A stretch of DNA of 35,108 nucleotides from Gaiellasilicea sp963829845 (GTDB lineage Bacteria; Actinomycetota; Thermoleophilia; Gaiellales; Gaiellaceae). Location of the stretch: contig CAWHKD010000016.1 in assembly GCA_963829845.1 (NCBI GenBank), positions 1 to 35,108 on the forward strand. The letters are read 5' to 3'. The translations under genes were made by a program, and so were the position numbers. The notes below the pieces were generated by a model. It made no database searches. It had not been told where the DNA came from and worked only from the letters and a program-made list of their open reading frames with translations. This document shows positions 15,611-26,209 of this stretch, one piece after another (within the stretch, counting starts at the first letter, position 1; the number at the start of each line of letters is the position of its first letter).

Positions 15611-16498
15611 TTGAGTGCGCCGGATCCCGCCGACACGCCCTCGCGGCGCTCGCGACTGGAGGGAGCCCGGGAGCGAATGCTGCGCGCAAACGGCTGGGCG
15701 AGCGAGCATGTTCCGGGCGCCGACCTGGTCGCCGTCGCGCTCGAGCGTGAGCGCATCGCCGCCGCAGGCCTGCTCGCGGGCGGCCTCGCCTACAGGCTGT
15801 TCTTCTGGCTGGTGCCGCTCGGGCTCGTGCTGGCCGCTCTGTTGAGCTTCTGGGTCGACGCCGATCGGCTCGGCGCCGCCGACGTCGCGCACGACTTCGG
15901 GATGAGCGGAGCGGCCGTTCAGTCGGCCATGGAGGCGATCGCGAACCAGCACCACGCCCGCTGGTACTTCCTCGGCGCCGGGATCGTTCTCGTCGTCTGG
16001 TTCAGCATTGGAGTCGTCCGCGCTCTCAACGTCGCCTTCTCGGTCGCGTGGGGTCTCCGGCCGGTCAAGCTACGCCGCCCGGTGACCGCGGCAGTCGTGT
16101 TCACCGGCATCGTCAGCCTCGTGATGGCAGCGACGACGGCGACCCAGTTCCTGCGCGAGCAGCTCGGCGGCACAGGCCTCCTGCTGACGCTCTTCCTGCT
16201 CGCGTTCTACATCGGCTGCGTGCTCTGGATCATGGACAAGCTTCCGCACCGTGGCAGCTCCTGGCGCGACCAGCTGCCGGGGGCCGTGCTCGTCGGGGTC
16301 GGGACACAGCTGATCCATCTCGCCGTCGTCCTCTACCTCGCACCGAAAATCGGCCGGTCGTCAGAGCTCTACGGCGCACTCGGCACGGCGACGGTGCTCC
16401 TGCTCTGGCTCTACCTCGTCGCGCGCCTGATCGTCGCCGCGGCCTTCCTCAACGCCGCGCTGTGGGAGCACCACCACGAGAACGGCGACGAGCCGTGA
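15611..16498 (+). CDS. YihY/BrkB-family membrane protein
   Basis: 295 aa if translated from TTG 15611 (LSAPDPADTPSRRS); ATG 15677 (MLRANGWASEHV) is an alternative with GGGAG just before it. The family core is clear: an N-terminal amphipathic region, then 'LAGGLAYRLFFWLVPLGLVLAA', the hallmark 'ayr.ff.l.Pl' segment. Five further hydrophobic segments follow, including YLFLGAGIVLVVWFSIGVV-like and VLLLWLYLVARLIVAAAF, and a short cytoplasmic tail WEHHHENGDEP. Members are inner-membrane proteins once misnamed RNase BN; their transport or envelope role is not settled. It is monocistronic and ends at a shared terminator with the convergent cysteine-repeat gene. Confidence 0.83.
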   Translation: MSAPDPADTPSRRSRLEGARERMLRANGWASEHVPGADLVAVALERERIAAAGLLAGGLAYRLFFWLVPLGLVLAALLSFWVDADRLGAADVAHDFGMSGAAVQSAMEAIANQHHARWYFLGAGIVLVVWFSIGVVRALNVAFSVAWGLRPVKLRRPVTAAVVFTGIVSLVMAATTATQFLREQLGGTGLLLTLFLLAFYIGCVLWIMDKLPHRGSSWRDQLPGAVLVGVGTQLIHLAVVLYLAPKIGRSSELYGALGTATVLLLWLYLVARLIVAAAFLNAALWEHHHENGDEP

Positions 16499-16507
16499 GA
16501 CTGGTAG

Positions 16508-16535
16508 CGGGCGGGGCGCCACAGCGCCCCGCCCG
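16508..16535. terminator. Bidirectional terminator, 12-bp GC stem
   Basis: CGGGCGGGGCGC (16508-16519) pairs perfectly with GCGCCCCGCCCG (16524-16535) around the loop CACA. It lies 10 bases past the YihY-like stop and 10 bases from the stop of the convergent gene. Confidence 0.8.
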
Positions 16536-16544
16536 ACCGTGCCG

Positions 16545-17081
16545 CTAGCTCTTCGCCGCAGCGAGCTTCGAAACGCACTTGCCGAACGCGTTCGCGGTGT
16601 TGCCGTACTTGGCCTTGAACGGGTCGGCGCCCATCGCCTTCCGCTCCGCCTTGCACGTACGCGCGGCGTTCATGACCTTCTGCTTGTCGGCCGCGGACTC
16701 GGCGGCGCGCTTCGACTGGATGCACTGGTTCATGGCGTTGGCGCCCTTCTTGCCCGCGCCGTAGAACTGTGCGAACGTCTTGCCGCCGTGGGAGGCCGCG
16801 AAGCCCGCGTCCGCCTGCTCGGCCGTGCAAGCCGTAGTTGCCGCCAGCCGGTTCTGCTGCTCCGCCTGCGTCCACTTGGAGACGCACTTGCCGAAGGCGT
16901 TCGACTTGTCGGCGTTGGTGCCGTACGTCGACGCGAACGTCGCCGCGCCGAGCGACGTCTTCAGAGCCTGACAGGAGCGGGCTCCGTTGGCCTTGTCGGA
17001 CGGCGAGGCCTCGTCGGCCAGCGCCGCCACGGGGAGAATGGCCGCAACTGCGAGCGCTGCCACGAATGCCTTGAGTTTCAT
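16545..17081 (-). CDS. Secreted protein with three tandem cysteine-pair repeats
   Basis: 178 aa from ATG 17081 (MKLKAFVAALAVAAILPVAA), preceded 10 bases upstream by a perfect AGGAGG, which fixes this start. After the signal peptide come three repeats of roughly 45-50 residues, each opening with one Cys and closing with another. Repeat 1 opens ARSCQALKTSLG and closes NAFGKCVSK, repeat 2 opens TACTAEQADAGFA and closes NAMNQCIQSK, and repeat 3 opens ARTCKAERKAMG and closes NAFGKCVSK. Each middle contains a 'F...YG....k.nAfgkC' helix. Each repeat probably forms a small disulfide-locked helical hairpin. I do not recognise a named family or function. The good ribosome site and strong terminator suggest an abundant envelope or secreted protein. 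Confidence 0.75.
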   Translation of the reverse strand: MKLKAFVAALAVAAILPVAALADEASPSDKANGARSCQALKTSLGAATFASTYGTNADKSNAFGKCVSKWTQAEQQNRLAATTACTAEQADAGFAASHGGKTFAQFYGAGKKGANAMNQCIQSKRAAESAADKQKVMNAARTCKAERKAMGADPFKAKYGNTANAFGKCVSKLAAAKS

Positions 17082-17189
17082 CTGCTTGCTTCCTCCTGAG
17101 CGTCTTTCGATTGTCAACCAGCAGATGACAGTGATCGGCGCAACTGGCGTCGAGACGGTAAGGATCCTGTTAGCGACCCCGAAGATCCC

Positions 17190-17990
17190 TCAAACGAGGC
17201 GCTTCTCGAGCCGGGCGGCCAGCCGGGTGAGCGGGAACGAGATCAGGAAGAACAGCACCATCACGAAGCCGAAGATCTGGAAGGCTTTGATCTCGCCGAG
17301 GCCGATGGGCGGGATCGCCGTGATCCGCTCGTTCTGACGCTCGGCTGCCTCGAGCATCTCCAGTCCACCGATCACCTGCGCGAGCGTCGAGTTCTGGATG
17401 ATGTTGACGAGCAGGCTCACGAACGGCGGCAGTAGCCGCCGCAGCGCCTGCGGCAGGATCACGTACCCGTGCCGGCCGACCCAGCCGAAACCGAGCGCCG
17501 ACGCCGCCTCGTGCTGCTCGTGCGGGATCGACTGGACGGCGCCGCGGGTCGCCTCGGCGACCTGGGCGCTCCCCCAAAGGATGAGCGCGATCGAGGTCGC
17601 GGTCAGCGGTCCGAACTCGAGCTCGCGCGTGATCGAGGGCAGGCCGAAGTAGACGATGAAGACGGTGACGAGGATCGGCAGGCCGCGGAAGACCTCGATG
17701 TAGAGCCGGATCACCGACTGCAGAGGCAGGAACTTGATCGTCAGCAGCGTCCCGAACGTGACCCCGATCAGGGCGCTGCCGACGACTGCGGTCGCGGAGA
17801 CGCGCAGCGTTCCCGGCAGGCCGTCGAGGAGGATGTAGCGCACGACCGGCTCCGCCCAGTCGGAGCTCTGGACGGCGCGCCAGGCATAGACGAGGAGTGC
17901 GCCGCCCGCGAGTGCGAGCAGGACGCCGAGCGCAAGACGGCGCCACCGCTTCGGTGCCGACGACGCCGAGGCCTGTGCCGAGGTCGACAT
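17190..17990 (-). CDS. Polar amino-acid ABC transporter, permease subunit 2
   Basis: 266 aa from ATG 17990 (MSTSAQASASSAPKRWRRLA). The His/Glu/Gln/Arg-type permease fold is indicated by LPGTLRVSATAVVGSALIG at its start, YIEVFRGLPILVTVFIVYF (conserved 'RglPllv' segment), and the EAA loop EAASALGFGWVGRHGYVILP that contacts the ATPase. Five to six membrane segments are visible. Its start overlaps the first permease's stop (TGATG), so the two are made as a heterodimer. Last gene of the operon. Confidence 0.9.
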   Translation of the reverse strand: MSTSAQASASSAPKRWRRLALGVLLALAGGALLVYAWRAVQSSDWAEPVVRYILLDGLPGTLRVSATAVVGSALIGVTFGTLLTIKFLPLQSVIRLYIEVFRGLPILVTVFIVYFGLPSITRELEFGPLTATSIALILWGSAQVAEATRGAVQSIPHEQHEAASALGFGWVGRHGYVILPQALRRLLPPFVSLLVNIIQNSTLAQVIGGLEMLEAAERQNERITAIPPIGLGEIKAFQIFGFVMVLFFLISFPLTRLAARLEKRLV

Positions 17991-18661
17991 CAGCGCGTCT
18001 CCGGGAGCGCGAGCCGGGACTCGAGCAGGCGGATCAGCGCCGACAGCCCCCAGACGAGGCAGAGATAGACGGAAGCGAGTACGGCCAACGACTCGGTCGT
18101 CTGCAGCGTCAGGTTGCTGATGTTGAGCGAGGTGGTCGTCAGCTCCGCGTAGCCGATCACGTACATCAGGGAGGTGTTCTTCAGCACCGAGATGTACGTG
18201 TTGATCGAGGAGGGGAGCGCGATCCGGCCGCCGATCGGCAGCGTCACGTTGAGGAAGGTCGCCAGGCGGCCGAAGCCGAGTGCGGCGCCGGCCTCGCGGT
18301 AGCGGTACGGGACCGCCTCGAAGCCGGCCCGGAAGTTCTCGGTGTTGAACGCACCGCCCCAGATCGTCACCGCCAGCCACGCGACCGTGAACTGGTCGAG
18401 CACGATCCCGAACTGCGGCAGCGCGTAGAAGATCATGAAGATCTGGACGAGGATCGGCGTGTTCCGGATCAGCTCGACGTAGCAGACCGCGAGCGGGCTG
18501 ATCACCGGGACCCGGTGGGCGCGGGCAGCGCCGAGGACGACGCCGATCACGGAGGCGCCGAGGATCCCGAGCGCCGCGATCTTGAGCGTGTTGACGAGCC
18601 CCTCACGGAGCTCTTCGTGGTACTCGGAGACGAACGCCCAGAGGTCGAAGGCGACGATCAT
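17990..18661 (-). CDS. Polar amino-acid ABC transporter, permease subunit 1
   Basis: 223 aa from ATG 18661. It is the same permease family as the next gene: LREGLVNTLKIAALGILGAS, the YVELIRNTPILVQIFMIFYA segment ('RnTPllvQ' is typical of glutamate-type systems), and the EAA loop REAGAALGFGRLATFLNVTLP. It probably pairs with the downstream permease. It follows the binding-protein gene with a 67-bp gap that contains a strong hairpin, an arrangement that usually keeps membrane subunits below the level of the binding protein. Confidence 0.92.
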   Translation of the reverse strand: MIVAFDLWAFVSEYHEELREGLVNTLKIAALGILGASVIGVVLGAARAHRVPVISPLAVCYVELIRNTPILVQIFMIFYALPQFGIVLDQFTVAWLAVTIWGGAFNTENFRAGFEAVPYRYREAGAALGFGRLATFLNVTLPIGGRIALPSSINTYISVLKNTSLMYVIGYAELTTTSLNISNLTLQTTESLAVLASVYLCLVWGLSALIRLLESRLALPETR

Positions 18662-18671
18662 CGAGCGGACA

Positions 18672-18703
18672 GAGGAGCGGCCGCGTCATCGCGGCCGCTC
18701 CTC
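18672..18703 (-). terminator. Intra-operon hairpin between binding protein and permeases
   Basis: GAGGAGCGGCCGCG (18672-18685) pairs perfectly over 14 bp with its complement at 18690-18703, loop TCAT. It sits in the only non-overlapping gap of the operon, after the binding-protein stop. It likely causes partial termination or 3'-end protection of the binding-protein mRNA. Confidence 0.65.
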
Positions 18704-18728
18704 GGCATCTCGCTCGCGCGTGCCGCCG

Positions 18729-19646
18729 CTACGGGCAAACGGTCTCCGCGCTCGGCGTCCCGGGTGGCGCGTAACCGAACGTGTTGTTCGGCCGCAGGAT
18801 GTTCTTCGAGAACGCCGTCACGAACCGAGCCGGAACGTTGTTCTTGAGCATGGACATGAACGTGTCCTTCTTCCGCATCAGCTCGAGCCGCGAATCGACC
18901 CAGCGCTTCAGCGCCACGTTCCCCTGCTTGATCCCGATCCCGTAGGGCAGCGGGATGAACGTGTCGGATGTCAGCTTGGCCGACCGATCGGCCGCGGCGA
19001 CGCCGACGAGGACGGTGTCGTCCCACATCAGCGCGTCGGCCCGTCCCTGGTTGAAGGCGAGCAGCGCGTTCGTGAAGCTGTCCGTCACGATCTGCTCTGT
19101 GCTCGTCCAGCACTTCTTCATCCACCGGTCGTAGATCGACCCGCTCGTCGTCGCAACCTTCCGGTTCCGGATGTCGTTGATGCTCTGCACCGGCCCATCG
19201 TTCTTCACGAGCAGCCGGCCGGTCGCCTTGTAGTAGGCGCGCGAGAAGTCGATTCGCGTGTCGCGGTCGGTCGTGTAGGTGAAGGTCGAGATGACGAGGT
19301 CGGCACGGTCGGTCGTCAGCAGCGGCTCGCGGGCCGGCGTCGGGGCGCAGATGTACGAGACGCGGCTCTCGCGGCCGAACGCGAAGCGAGCGAACCATTT
19401 CGCGATCTCGACGTCGAAGCCGGCGTTCTTGCCCTGGACGTTGATGTAACCGAACGGCGGCGCGTCGCACTTGACGCCGACGATGAACCGCTGCCGCTCC
19501 TTGATGTTCGCCGGCAGCTTCGGCAACGGCGCCGCGGCCTCGGCGGCTACCGATCCTGTTGTGGCGGTGGGTTGCGCGAAGCCGATCGTGGCGGCGAAGA
19601 CCGCCACAACGGCCACCCCCGCCGTCGCCAGGAGAATCCTCTTCAT
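18729..19646 (-). CDS. Polar amino-acid ABC transporter, periplasmic-type substrate-binding protein
   Basis: 305 aa from ATG 19646. The signal peptide (MKRILLATAGVAVVAVFAAT) has no lipobox. The SBP_bac_3 fold is shown by RFIVGVKCDAPPFGYINVQG, GFDVEIAKWFARF, DLVISTFTYTTDRDTRIDFS and SRAYYKATGRLLVK, which together form the amino-acid-binding cleft; the Asp in 'GFDVEIA' and Arg in 'TDRDTRIDFS' are the usual alpha-carboxyl and amino contacts. It resembles glutamate/aspartate binding proteins, but the exact substrate is not decided. Two cysteines (VSYICAPT, MKKCWTS) could form a disulfide. Its ATG overlaps the stop of the ATPase gene (ATGA). Confidence 0.9.
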   Translation of the reverse strand: MKRILLATAGVAVVAVFAATIGFAQPTATTGSVAAEAAAPLPKLPANIKERQRFIVGVKCDAPPFGYINVQGKNAGFDVEIAKWFARFAFGRESRVSYICAPTPAREPLLTTDRADLVISTFTYTTDRDTRIDFSRAYYKATGRLLVKNDGPVQSINDIRNRKVATTSGSIYDRWMKKCWTSTEQIVTDSFTNALLAFNQGRADALMWDDTVLVGVAAADRSAKLTSDTFIPLPYGIGIKQGNVALKRWVDSRLELMRKKDTFMSMLKNNVPARFVTAFSKNILRPNNTFGYAPPGTPSAETVCP

Positions 19647-20470
19647 GCACGTGCTCCTTCCTCGTCGGTGACTGACAACTGTTCGAGCGAGCCAGCAAGC
19701 TGAAGGGAGCGGCGAAGGAACTTCTGCGTCCGCTCCTCACGGGGACGATCGAGGACGTCGGTGGGCACGCCCTCCTCGACGATCCGGCCCTCGTCCATGA
19801 ACACGAGCCGGTCGCCCACTTCCCGCGCGAACTGCATCTCGTGCGTGACGACGAGCATCGTCATCCCGTCACGGGCCAGATCGCGCATCACGATCAGCAC
19901 CTCGCCGACGAGCTCCGGATCGAGCGCGGAGGTGACCTCGTCGAACAGCATCACGTGCGGGTTCATCATCAGCGCCCGCGCGATCGCGACCCGCTGCTGC
20001 TGGCCGCCGGAGAGCTGGTGCGGGTGCTGGCCGGCCTTCTCGGTCAACCCGACCTGCTGGAGCAGCTCCCGCGCGCGCGCCTCGGCGGCCGCGCGCGGCT
20101 CGTGCCGGATCCGGCGCGCGGCGAGGGTGAGGTTGTTCATCACGGTCAGATGCGGGAAGAGGTTGAACTGCTGGAAGACGATCCCAATTCGCTGGCGCGT
20201 CGCAGACAGATCGGCCCCCTTGCGCGTGATCTCCTCGCCCTCGAAGAAGATCCGGCCGGCGTTCAGGGGCTCGAGCAGGTTGACGCAACGCAGGAGCGTG
20301 CTCTTGCCGCTCCCGCTCGGGCCGATGATCGTCAGCACCTCGCCCCTGTGGACGTCGAGGTCGATCCCGCGCAGGACCTCGTTGTCACCGAAACTCTTGT
20401 GGACGGCCTCCAGGCGTACGACGGGCTCCGTCGTCGCCGCAGGGACCGAGCTCTCAGCTGTCGTCGCCAC
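19643..20470 (-). CDS. Polar amino-acid ABC transporter, ATP-binding subunit
   Basis: 275 aa from GTG 20470. A longer reading from 20518 would start upstream of the apparent promoter (TTGACA at 20511-20506), so the shorter start is preferred. Motifs in order are: Walker A GPSGSGKST, Q-loop FQQFNLFPHLTV, signature LSGGQQQRVAIARAL, Walker B VMLFDEVTSALD and H-loop VVTHEM. This is the GlnQ/ArtP type that drives uptake of polar amino acids. It is first in the four-gene operon ATPase - binding protein - permease - permease and is divergent from the c-di-GMP enzyme. Confidence 0.93.
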   Translation of the reverse strand: MATTAESSVPAATTEPVVRLEAVHKSFGDNEVLRGIDLDVHRGEVLTIIGPSGSGKSTLLRCVNLLEPLNAGRIFFEGEEITRKGADLSATRQRIGIVFQQFNLFPHLTVMNNLTLAARRIRHEPRAAAEARARELLQQVGLTEKAGQHPHQLSGGQQQRVAIARALMMNPHVMLFDEVTSALDPELVGEVLIVMRDLARDGMTMLVVTHEMQFAREVGDRLVFMDEGRIVEEGVPTDVLDRPREERTQKFLRRSLQLAGSLEQLSVTDEEGARA

Positions 20471-20481
20471 TCGTAGCAGCC

Positions 20482-20511
20482 ATACAACAGACGCGGCACT
20501 ACGGCTGTCAA
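20482..20511 (-). promoter_or_regulatory. Sigma70-type promoter of the amino-acid ABC operon
   Basis: On the minus strand a perfect -35 TTGACA (20511-20506) is followed after 18 bases by TTGTAT (20487-20482). Transcription would start near 20475, only about five bases before GTG 20470, giving a very short leader. Confidence 0.5.
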
Positions 20512-20619
20512 GACACATTCGGCTCACCCGAAAGAGGGAGAGCCAGAAGCTGGATTGTCGCGATGATCCGTTCGGTGGGTTCCTGCGGCGTACCCCCGCG
20601 GCGGCCCGCTCGACCGTAC

Positions 20620-23256
20620 ATGGACGAACCGGCACGCACACCATCCGAGCTTGGCGCACCGCGCATGCGCCTGGTCGCGGCCGAGCCCGCCCCCGGTAGC
20701 ACGCCCTCAGCCGACTCCTACAGGCGCCTCGCCGACGTCTTCCACGACTTGCTCTCCGAGCAGAGCCTCGACTCGCTGCTCGTCCGGATCGCGGACACGC
20801 TCGACGAGATCGTCCCCTACGAGGCGCTGCACATCTACGAGGCGGACGAGCCGAAGCGGCACCTCGTGCCGGCTCTCGTCCGCAGCGACTATGCCGACGA
20901 GATCCTCAACGACACCTTCCCGTTCGGGGTCGGCATCACCGGCTGGGCGGTCGAGCACCGCGAGCCGGTGCTCTCGAACCAAGCGCACCTCGATCCTCGG
21001 GTCGCCTTCGTCCCGGGCACGCCGGTCGATCCCGAGGCACTGATCGTCGTGCCGCTGATCGCACGAGGCGTGCTCAAGGGAACACTCAACGTCTACCGGA
21101 TCGGCGAGCACGCGTCCTTCAGCGACGTCGAGTTCGAGCTGGCGCAGCGGCTGGGAGACGCCGCGGCGCTCGCACTCGACAACGCCCACATTCGCGCCCG
21201 GCTCGAGCGCGAGGCCCAGACCGACTCGCTCACGGGTCTCTACAACCACCGCTACTTCCACGAGCGCCTCCGGCGCGAGCTGACGCTTGCCTCGGCCGAG
21301 CACACGAACGTGGCGGTCGTGATGGTCGACATCGACGACTTCAAGAAGGTCAACGACGTCTTCGGGCACGCCGTCGGCGACGACGTGCTCGCGGAGCTCG
21401 CCGACCACCTGCGCGCGACGGTCCGCGTGGCCGACGTCGTCTGCCGGATCGGCGGCGAGGAGTTCGCGGTGATCGTGCCCGACAGCCGCCAGGAGCAGAC
21501 GATCGCGCTCGCAACCCGGCTCGCCGAGCGCCTCGACGAGGTCGAGCTCGATCTTGCCGGGACCATCGCGGTCTCGATCGGAATCGCGCAGGGGCCTGAG
21601 CACGCGGCCAATCCACGCGAGCTCGTCGCCTGTGCCGAGGCGGCGATGATGACCGCGAAAGCGCGCGGCAAGAACCGCGTCGTCTTCTTCGACGACTCCG
21701 ACACCGAGCGGCCGGCAGCCGGGCACTCCCGCGGCGAGGACATCCGCTCGATCGCGCACCTGAAGATGCTCCAGTCGCTCGCCGGCAAGCTCAACCGCTC
21801 GAACGACGTCCGCGAGATCGGGATGTCGATCGCAAACGAACTGCGCCAGCTGATCGACTACCACAATTGCCGAGTCTTCATCCGCGAGGGCCAGGAGCTG
21901 CTGCCGATCGCGTTCCAGGGCGAGCTGACGGCGCCCGACCGGACCGCGGCTCAGGTCTTCCGCACGCGCGTCGGCGAAGGGCTGACCGGCCACGTCGTCG
22001 AAACGGGAGATCCGTTGCTGCTCGACGATGCGTCCACGTGCGAGTTCGCCGTCGAGATCCCCGGCACAGCCAAGATCGAGGAGTCGATCATCGCCGTCCC
22101 GCTCCACTACGGCTCCCGCGTCACGGGCGCGATCGTCGTCTCCAAGCTGGGCCTGAACCAGTTCGACGAGGATGACCTGCGCCTGCTCCAGGTGCTGGCC
22201 GGCCACGCTGCTGTCGCACTCGAGAACGCGCGTCTGTACGAGGCGCAGCGGCGCGAGGCCGAGAGCGCCAAGGCGCTGCTCGAGTTCGGGCGCGACCTCG
22301 CGGCTGCAGAGGGCCTCGAGCGCGTGCTCGAGCGCGTTGTCGAGGGCGCAGCCCAGCTGATCTCCGCGCCGCACGCCGCGCTCTGGCTCCAGGACTCGAC
22401 GAGCGGCGAGGTCGTCGTCCGTGCGTCTGCCGGCGAGAGCGGGTCGAACCTGGGAGACCGGATCGACGCAGGCATGCTCACCGTCCGGCTCGAGCCGTTC
22501 GTCCTCGCCGAGCCGCCGTCGGTCGTCGCGCCGTTCGTCGTCGAGGGGCGCTGGGGAGCGATCGCCGTGGCGGCGCACCCCGACGTCGAGTACGGCGGCC
22601 GCGAGCTCGACCTCCTCGGCGGGCTCGCGCACCAGGCGAAGCTGGCGATCGCGAATGCATCCAGCTTCGAGGGGCTCGAGCGCACCTTCCTGTCCACGGT
22701 CGAAGCCCTCGCGAACGCCCTCGAGGCGCGGGACGAGTACACCTCGTCGCACGCGCGCTGGATCACCGACACCGCACTGCTCGTCGGACAGGAGCTCGGG
22801 CTCGACGGAGAAACGCTGAAGCGACTCGAGCTCGGCGCACTCTTCCACGACATCGGCAAGATCGGAATCCCGAACTCGATCCTGCTCAAGCCCGGACCGC
22901 TGACAGACGAGGAGCGCGAGCTGATCGAGACGCACCCCGAGCTGGGCGCCAAGATCATTGCCCCGATCGATCAGCTGCAGGACGTTTGCGGGATCGTGCG
23001 TGCTTGCCACGAGCGCTGGGACGGGTCGGGGTATCCCGACCGGAAGGCAGGTGAGGAGATCCCACTCGAGGCGCGGATCATCTTCGCGTGCGACGCGTTC
23101 CACGCGATGACGACCGACCGCCCCTACCGCAGTGCACTCGATCCGCGGGAGGCTTTGCGGCGACTCGAGGAGGCGGCCGGATCGCAGTTCGACCCGCGCG
23201 TCGTCGATGTCTGCCTGCGCGTGCTCGCGGACGCGCCTGCGCCATACGCCTGCTAG
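20620..23256 (+). CDS. GAF-GGDEF-GAF-GAF-HD-GYP cyclic-di-GMP synthase/phosphodiesterase fusion
   Basis: 878 aa from ATG 20620 (ATG 20563 and 20665 are also in frame; none has a good ribosome site). GAF 1 spans about 35-195 (PFGVGITGWAVEHREPVLSN). The GGDEF domain spans about 200-360 with GGEEF at 278-282 and the RVAD inhibitory-site motif just before it, so diguanylate cyclase activity with product inhibition is expected. GAF 2 spans about 395-550 (VGEGLTGHVVETGDPLLLDD) and a more divergent GAF 3 about 560-690. The HD-GYP domain spans about 695-870, with His743-Asp744 in FHDIGKIGIPNSILLKPGP and GYP at 804-806 in HERWDGSGYPD, so hydrolysis of c-di-GMP is also expected. There is no membrane segment; sensing would be through the GAF domains. 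It is monocistronic and ends 4 bp from convergent glgX. Confidence 0.93.
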   Translation: MDEPARTPSELGAPRMRLVAAEPAPGSTPSADSYRRLADVFHDLLSEQSLDSLLVRIADTLDEIVPYEALHIYEADEPKRHLVPALVRSDYADEILNDTFPFGVGITGWAVEHREPVLSNQAHLDPRVAFVPGTPVDPEALIVVPLIARGVLKGTLNVYRIGEHASFSDVEFELAQRLGDAAALALDNAHIRARLEREAQTDSLTGLYNHRYFHERLRRELTLASAEHTNVAVVMVDIDDFKKVNDVFGHAVGDDVLAELADHLRATVRVADVVCRIGGEEFAVIVPDSRQEQTIALATRLAERLDEVELDLAGTIAVSIGIAQGPEHAANPRELVACAEAAMMTAKARGKNRVVFFDDSDTERPAAGHSRGEDIRSIAHLKMLQSLAGKLNRSNDVREIGMSIANELRQLIDYHNCRVFIREGQELLPIAFQGELTAPDRTAAQVFRTRVGEGLTGHVVETGDPLLLDDASTCEFAVEIPGTAKIEESIIAVPLHYGSRVTGAIVVSKLGLNQFDEDDLRLLQVLAGHAAVALENARLYEAQRREAESAKALLEFGRDLAAAEGLERVLERVVEGAAQLISAPHAALWLQDSTSGEVVVRASAGESGSNLGDRIDAGMLTVRLEPFVLAEPPSVVAPFVVEGRWGAIAVAAHPDVEYGGRELDLLGGLAHQAKLAIANASSFEGLERTFLSTVEALANALEARDEYTSSHARWITDTALLVGQELGLDGETLKRLELGALFHDIGKIGIPNSILLKPGPLTDEERELIETHPELGAKIIAPIDQLQDVCGIVRACHERWDGSGYPDRKAGEEIPLEARIIFACDAFHAMTTDRPYRSALDPREALRRLEEAAGSQFDPRVVDVCLRVLADAPAPYAC

Positions 23257-23260
23257 ATCA

Positions 23261-25378
<2,118 letters not shown>

Positions 25379-25410
25379 GCGAGTCGAAGGTACCCGACCG
25401 GGCGGAGAGC

Positions 25411-26178
25411 CTAGCCCGCCGCCTCCGCCCTGCGCAGACCGCGCAGCGACCAGAGCGTGAACACCGACACGAGGCCCAGCGCGATCACGAAGGCCGAGAT
25501 GACGTGGATCTCGTCGCCGGCGAGCATGCTGCGCGTGGCTTCGAGCACGTACGTGAGCGGGTTCAGCGTCGCGGCCGTCTCGATCCAGCCGGTGAGGAGG
25601 GCCAGCGGCACGTAGACCGGCGCGAAGAAGAGGATCAGGAACACCGGCATCTGCATGATCGGCCCGGCCTGGATCGTGCGGAAGCGCATCGCGATCCCGC
25701 AGGCCCAGAGCAGCCCCGCCACGTTGATCAGGAGGGCGAGCGTGTACATGCCGACCACGTCGACCGCCCCGCCGAAGACGTTCATCCCGAAGATCAGCGC
25801 GACGACGGTGAGCACCGCTGCCGTCACCGTCCAGCGGGCGAGCGCCGCCAGCGCGTAACCGAGCACGATCCCGCTCCGGTTGGGCGCCGCCAGCAGCAGT
25901 CGGCGGGCGAAGCCGGACTCGAAGTCGCGCGCGATCCCGAAGCCCGTGAAGACGCCGCCGAACGCAGCCGACTGGATCAGGACAAAGCAGAACTGGAACG
26001 CCGTGTAGCCAGGCGGGAAGTCGAACCCCGGCAGCTCGGAGACCTGCGAGAGCCCGCCCGCGAACGCGGTGAAGAAAAAGAGCGGGAACATGATCGAGGG
26101 GAAGAGCAGGGCTGGGTTCGTGAACACGTTCTTCAGCGTCCGCCAGGCGACGCCCGCTGCCACCGGCCAGAGCCTCAC
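25411..26178 (-). CDS. ABC-2 type exporter permease, second subunit
   Basis: 255 aa from ATG 26178 (MRLWPVAAGVAWRTLKNVFT). ABC-2 membrane domain: N-terminal 'NPALLFPSIMFPLFFFTAFA', six hydrophobic segments and the conserved region 'GPIMQMPVFLILFFAPVYVP' with ETAATLNPLTYVLEATRSML before the last segment, as in DrrB-like exporters. It lies 31 bp after the first permease and is the last gene of ATPase-permease-permease. The two permeases are similar in layout, so the exporter is probably a heterodimer. Substrate unknown. Confidence 0.88.
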   Translation of the reverse strand: MRLWPVAAGVAWRTLKNVFTNPALLFPSIMFPLFFFTAFAGGLSQVSELPGFDFPPGYTAFQFCFVLIQSAAFGGVFTGFGIARDFESGFARRLLLAAPNRSGIVLGYALAALARWTVTAAVLTVVALIFGMNVFGGAVDVVGMYTLALLINVAGLLWACGIAMRFRTIQAGPIMQMPVFLILFFAPVYVPLALLTGWIETAATLNPLTYVLEATRSMLAGDEIHVISAFVIALGLVSVFTLWSLRGLRRAEAAG

Positions 26179-26209
26179 GTCCCAGGCCGCCTTTGGAACG
26201 TGCGCGAGC

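Noticed and set aside
20707..23103. 798-codon open frame on the minus strand opposite the c-di-GMP enzyme
   Set aside because: Low-complexity shadow of a gene with full domain support on the other strand.
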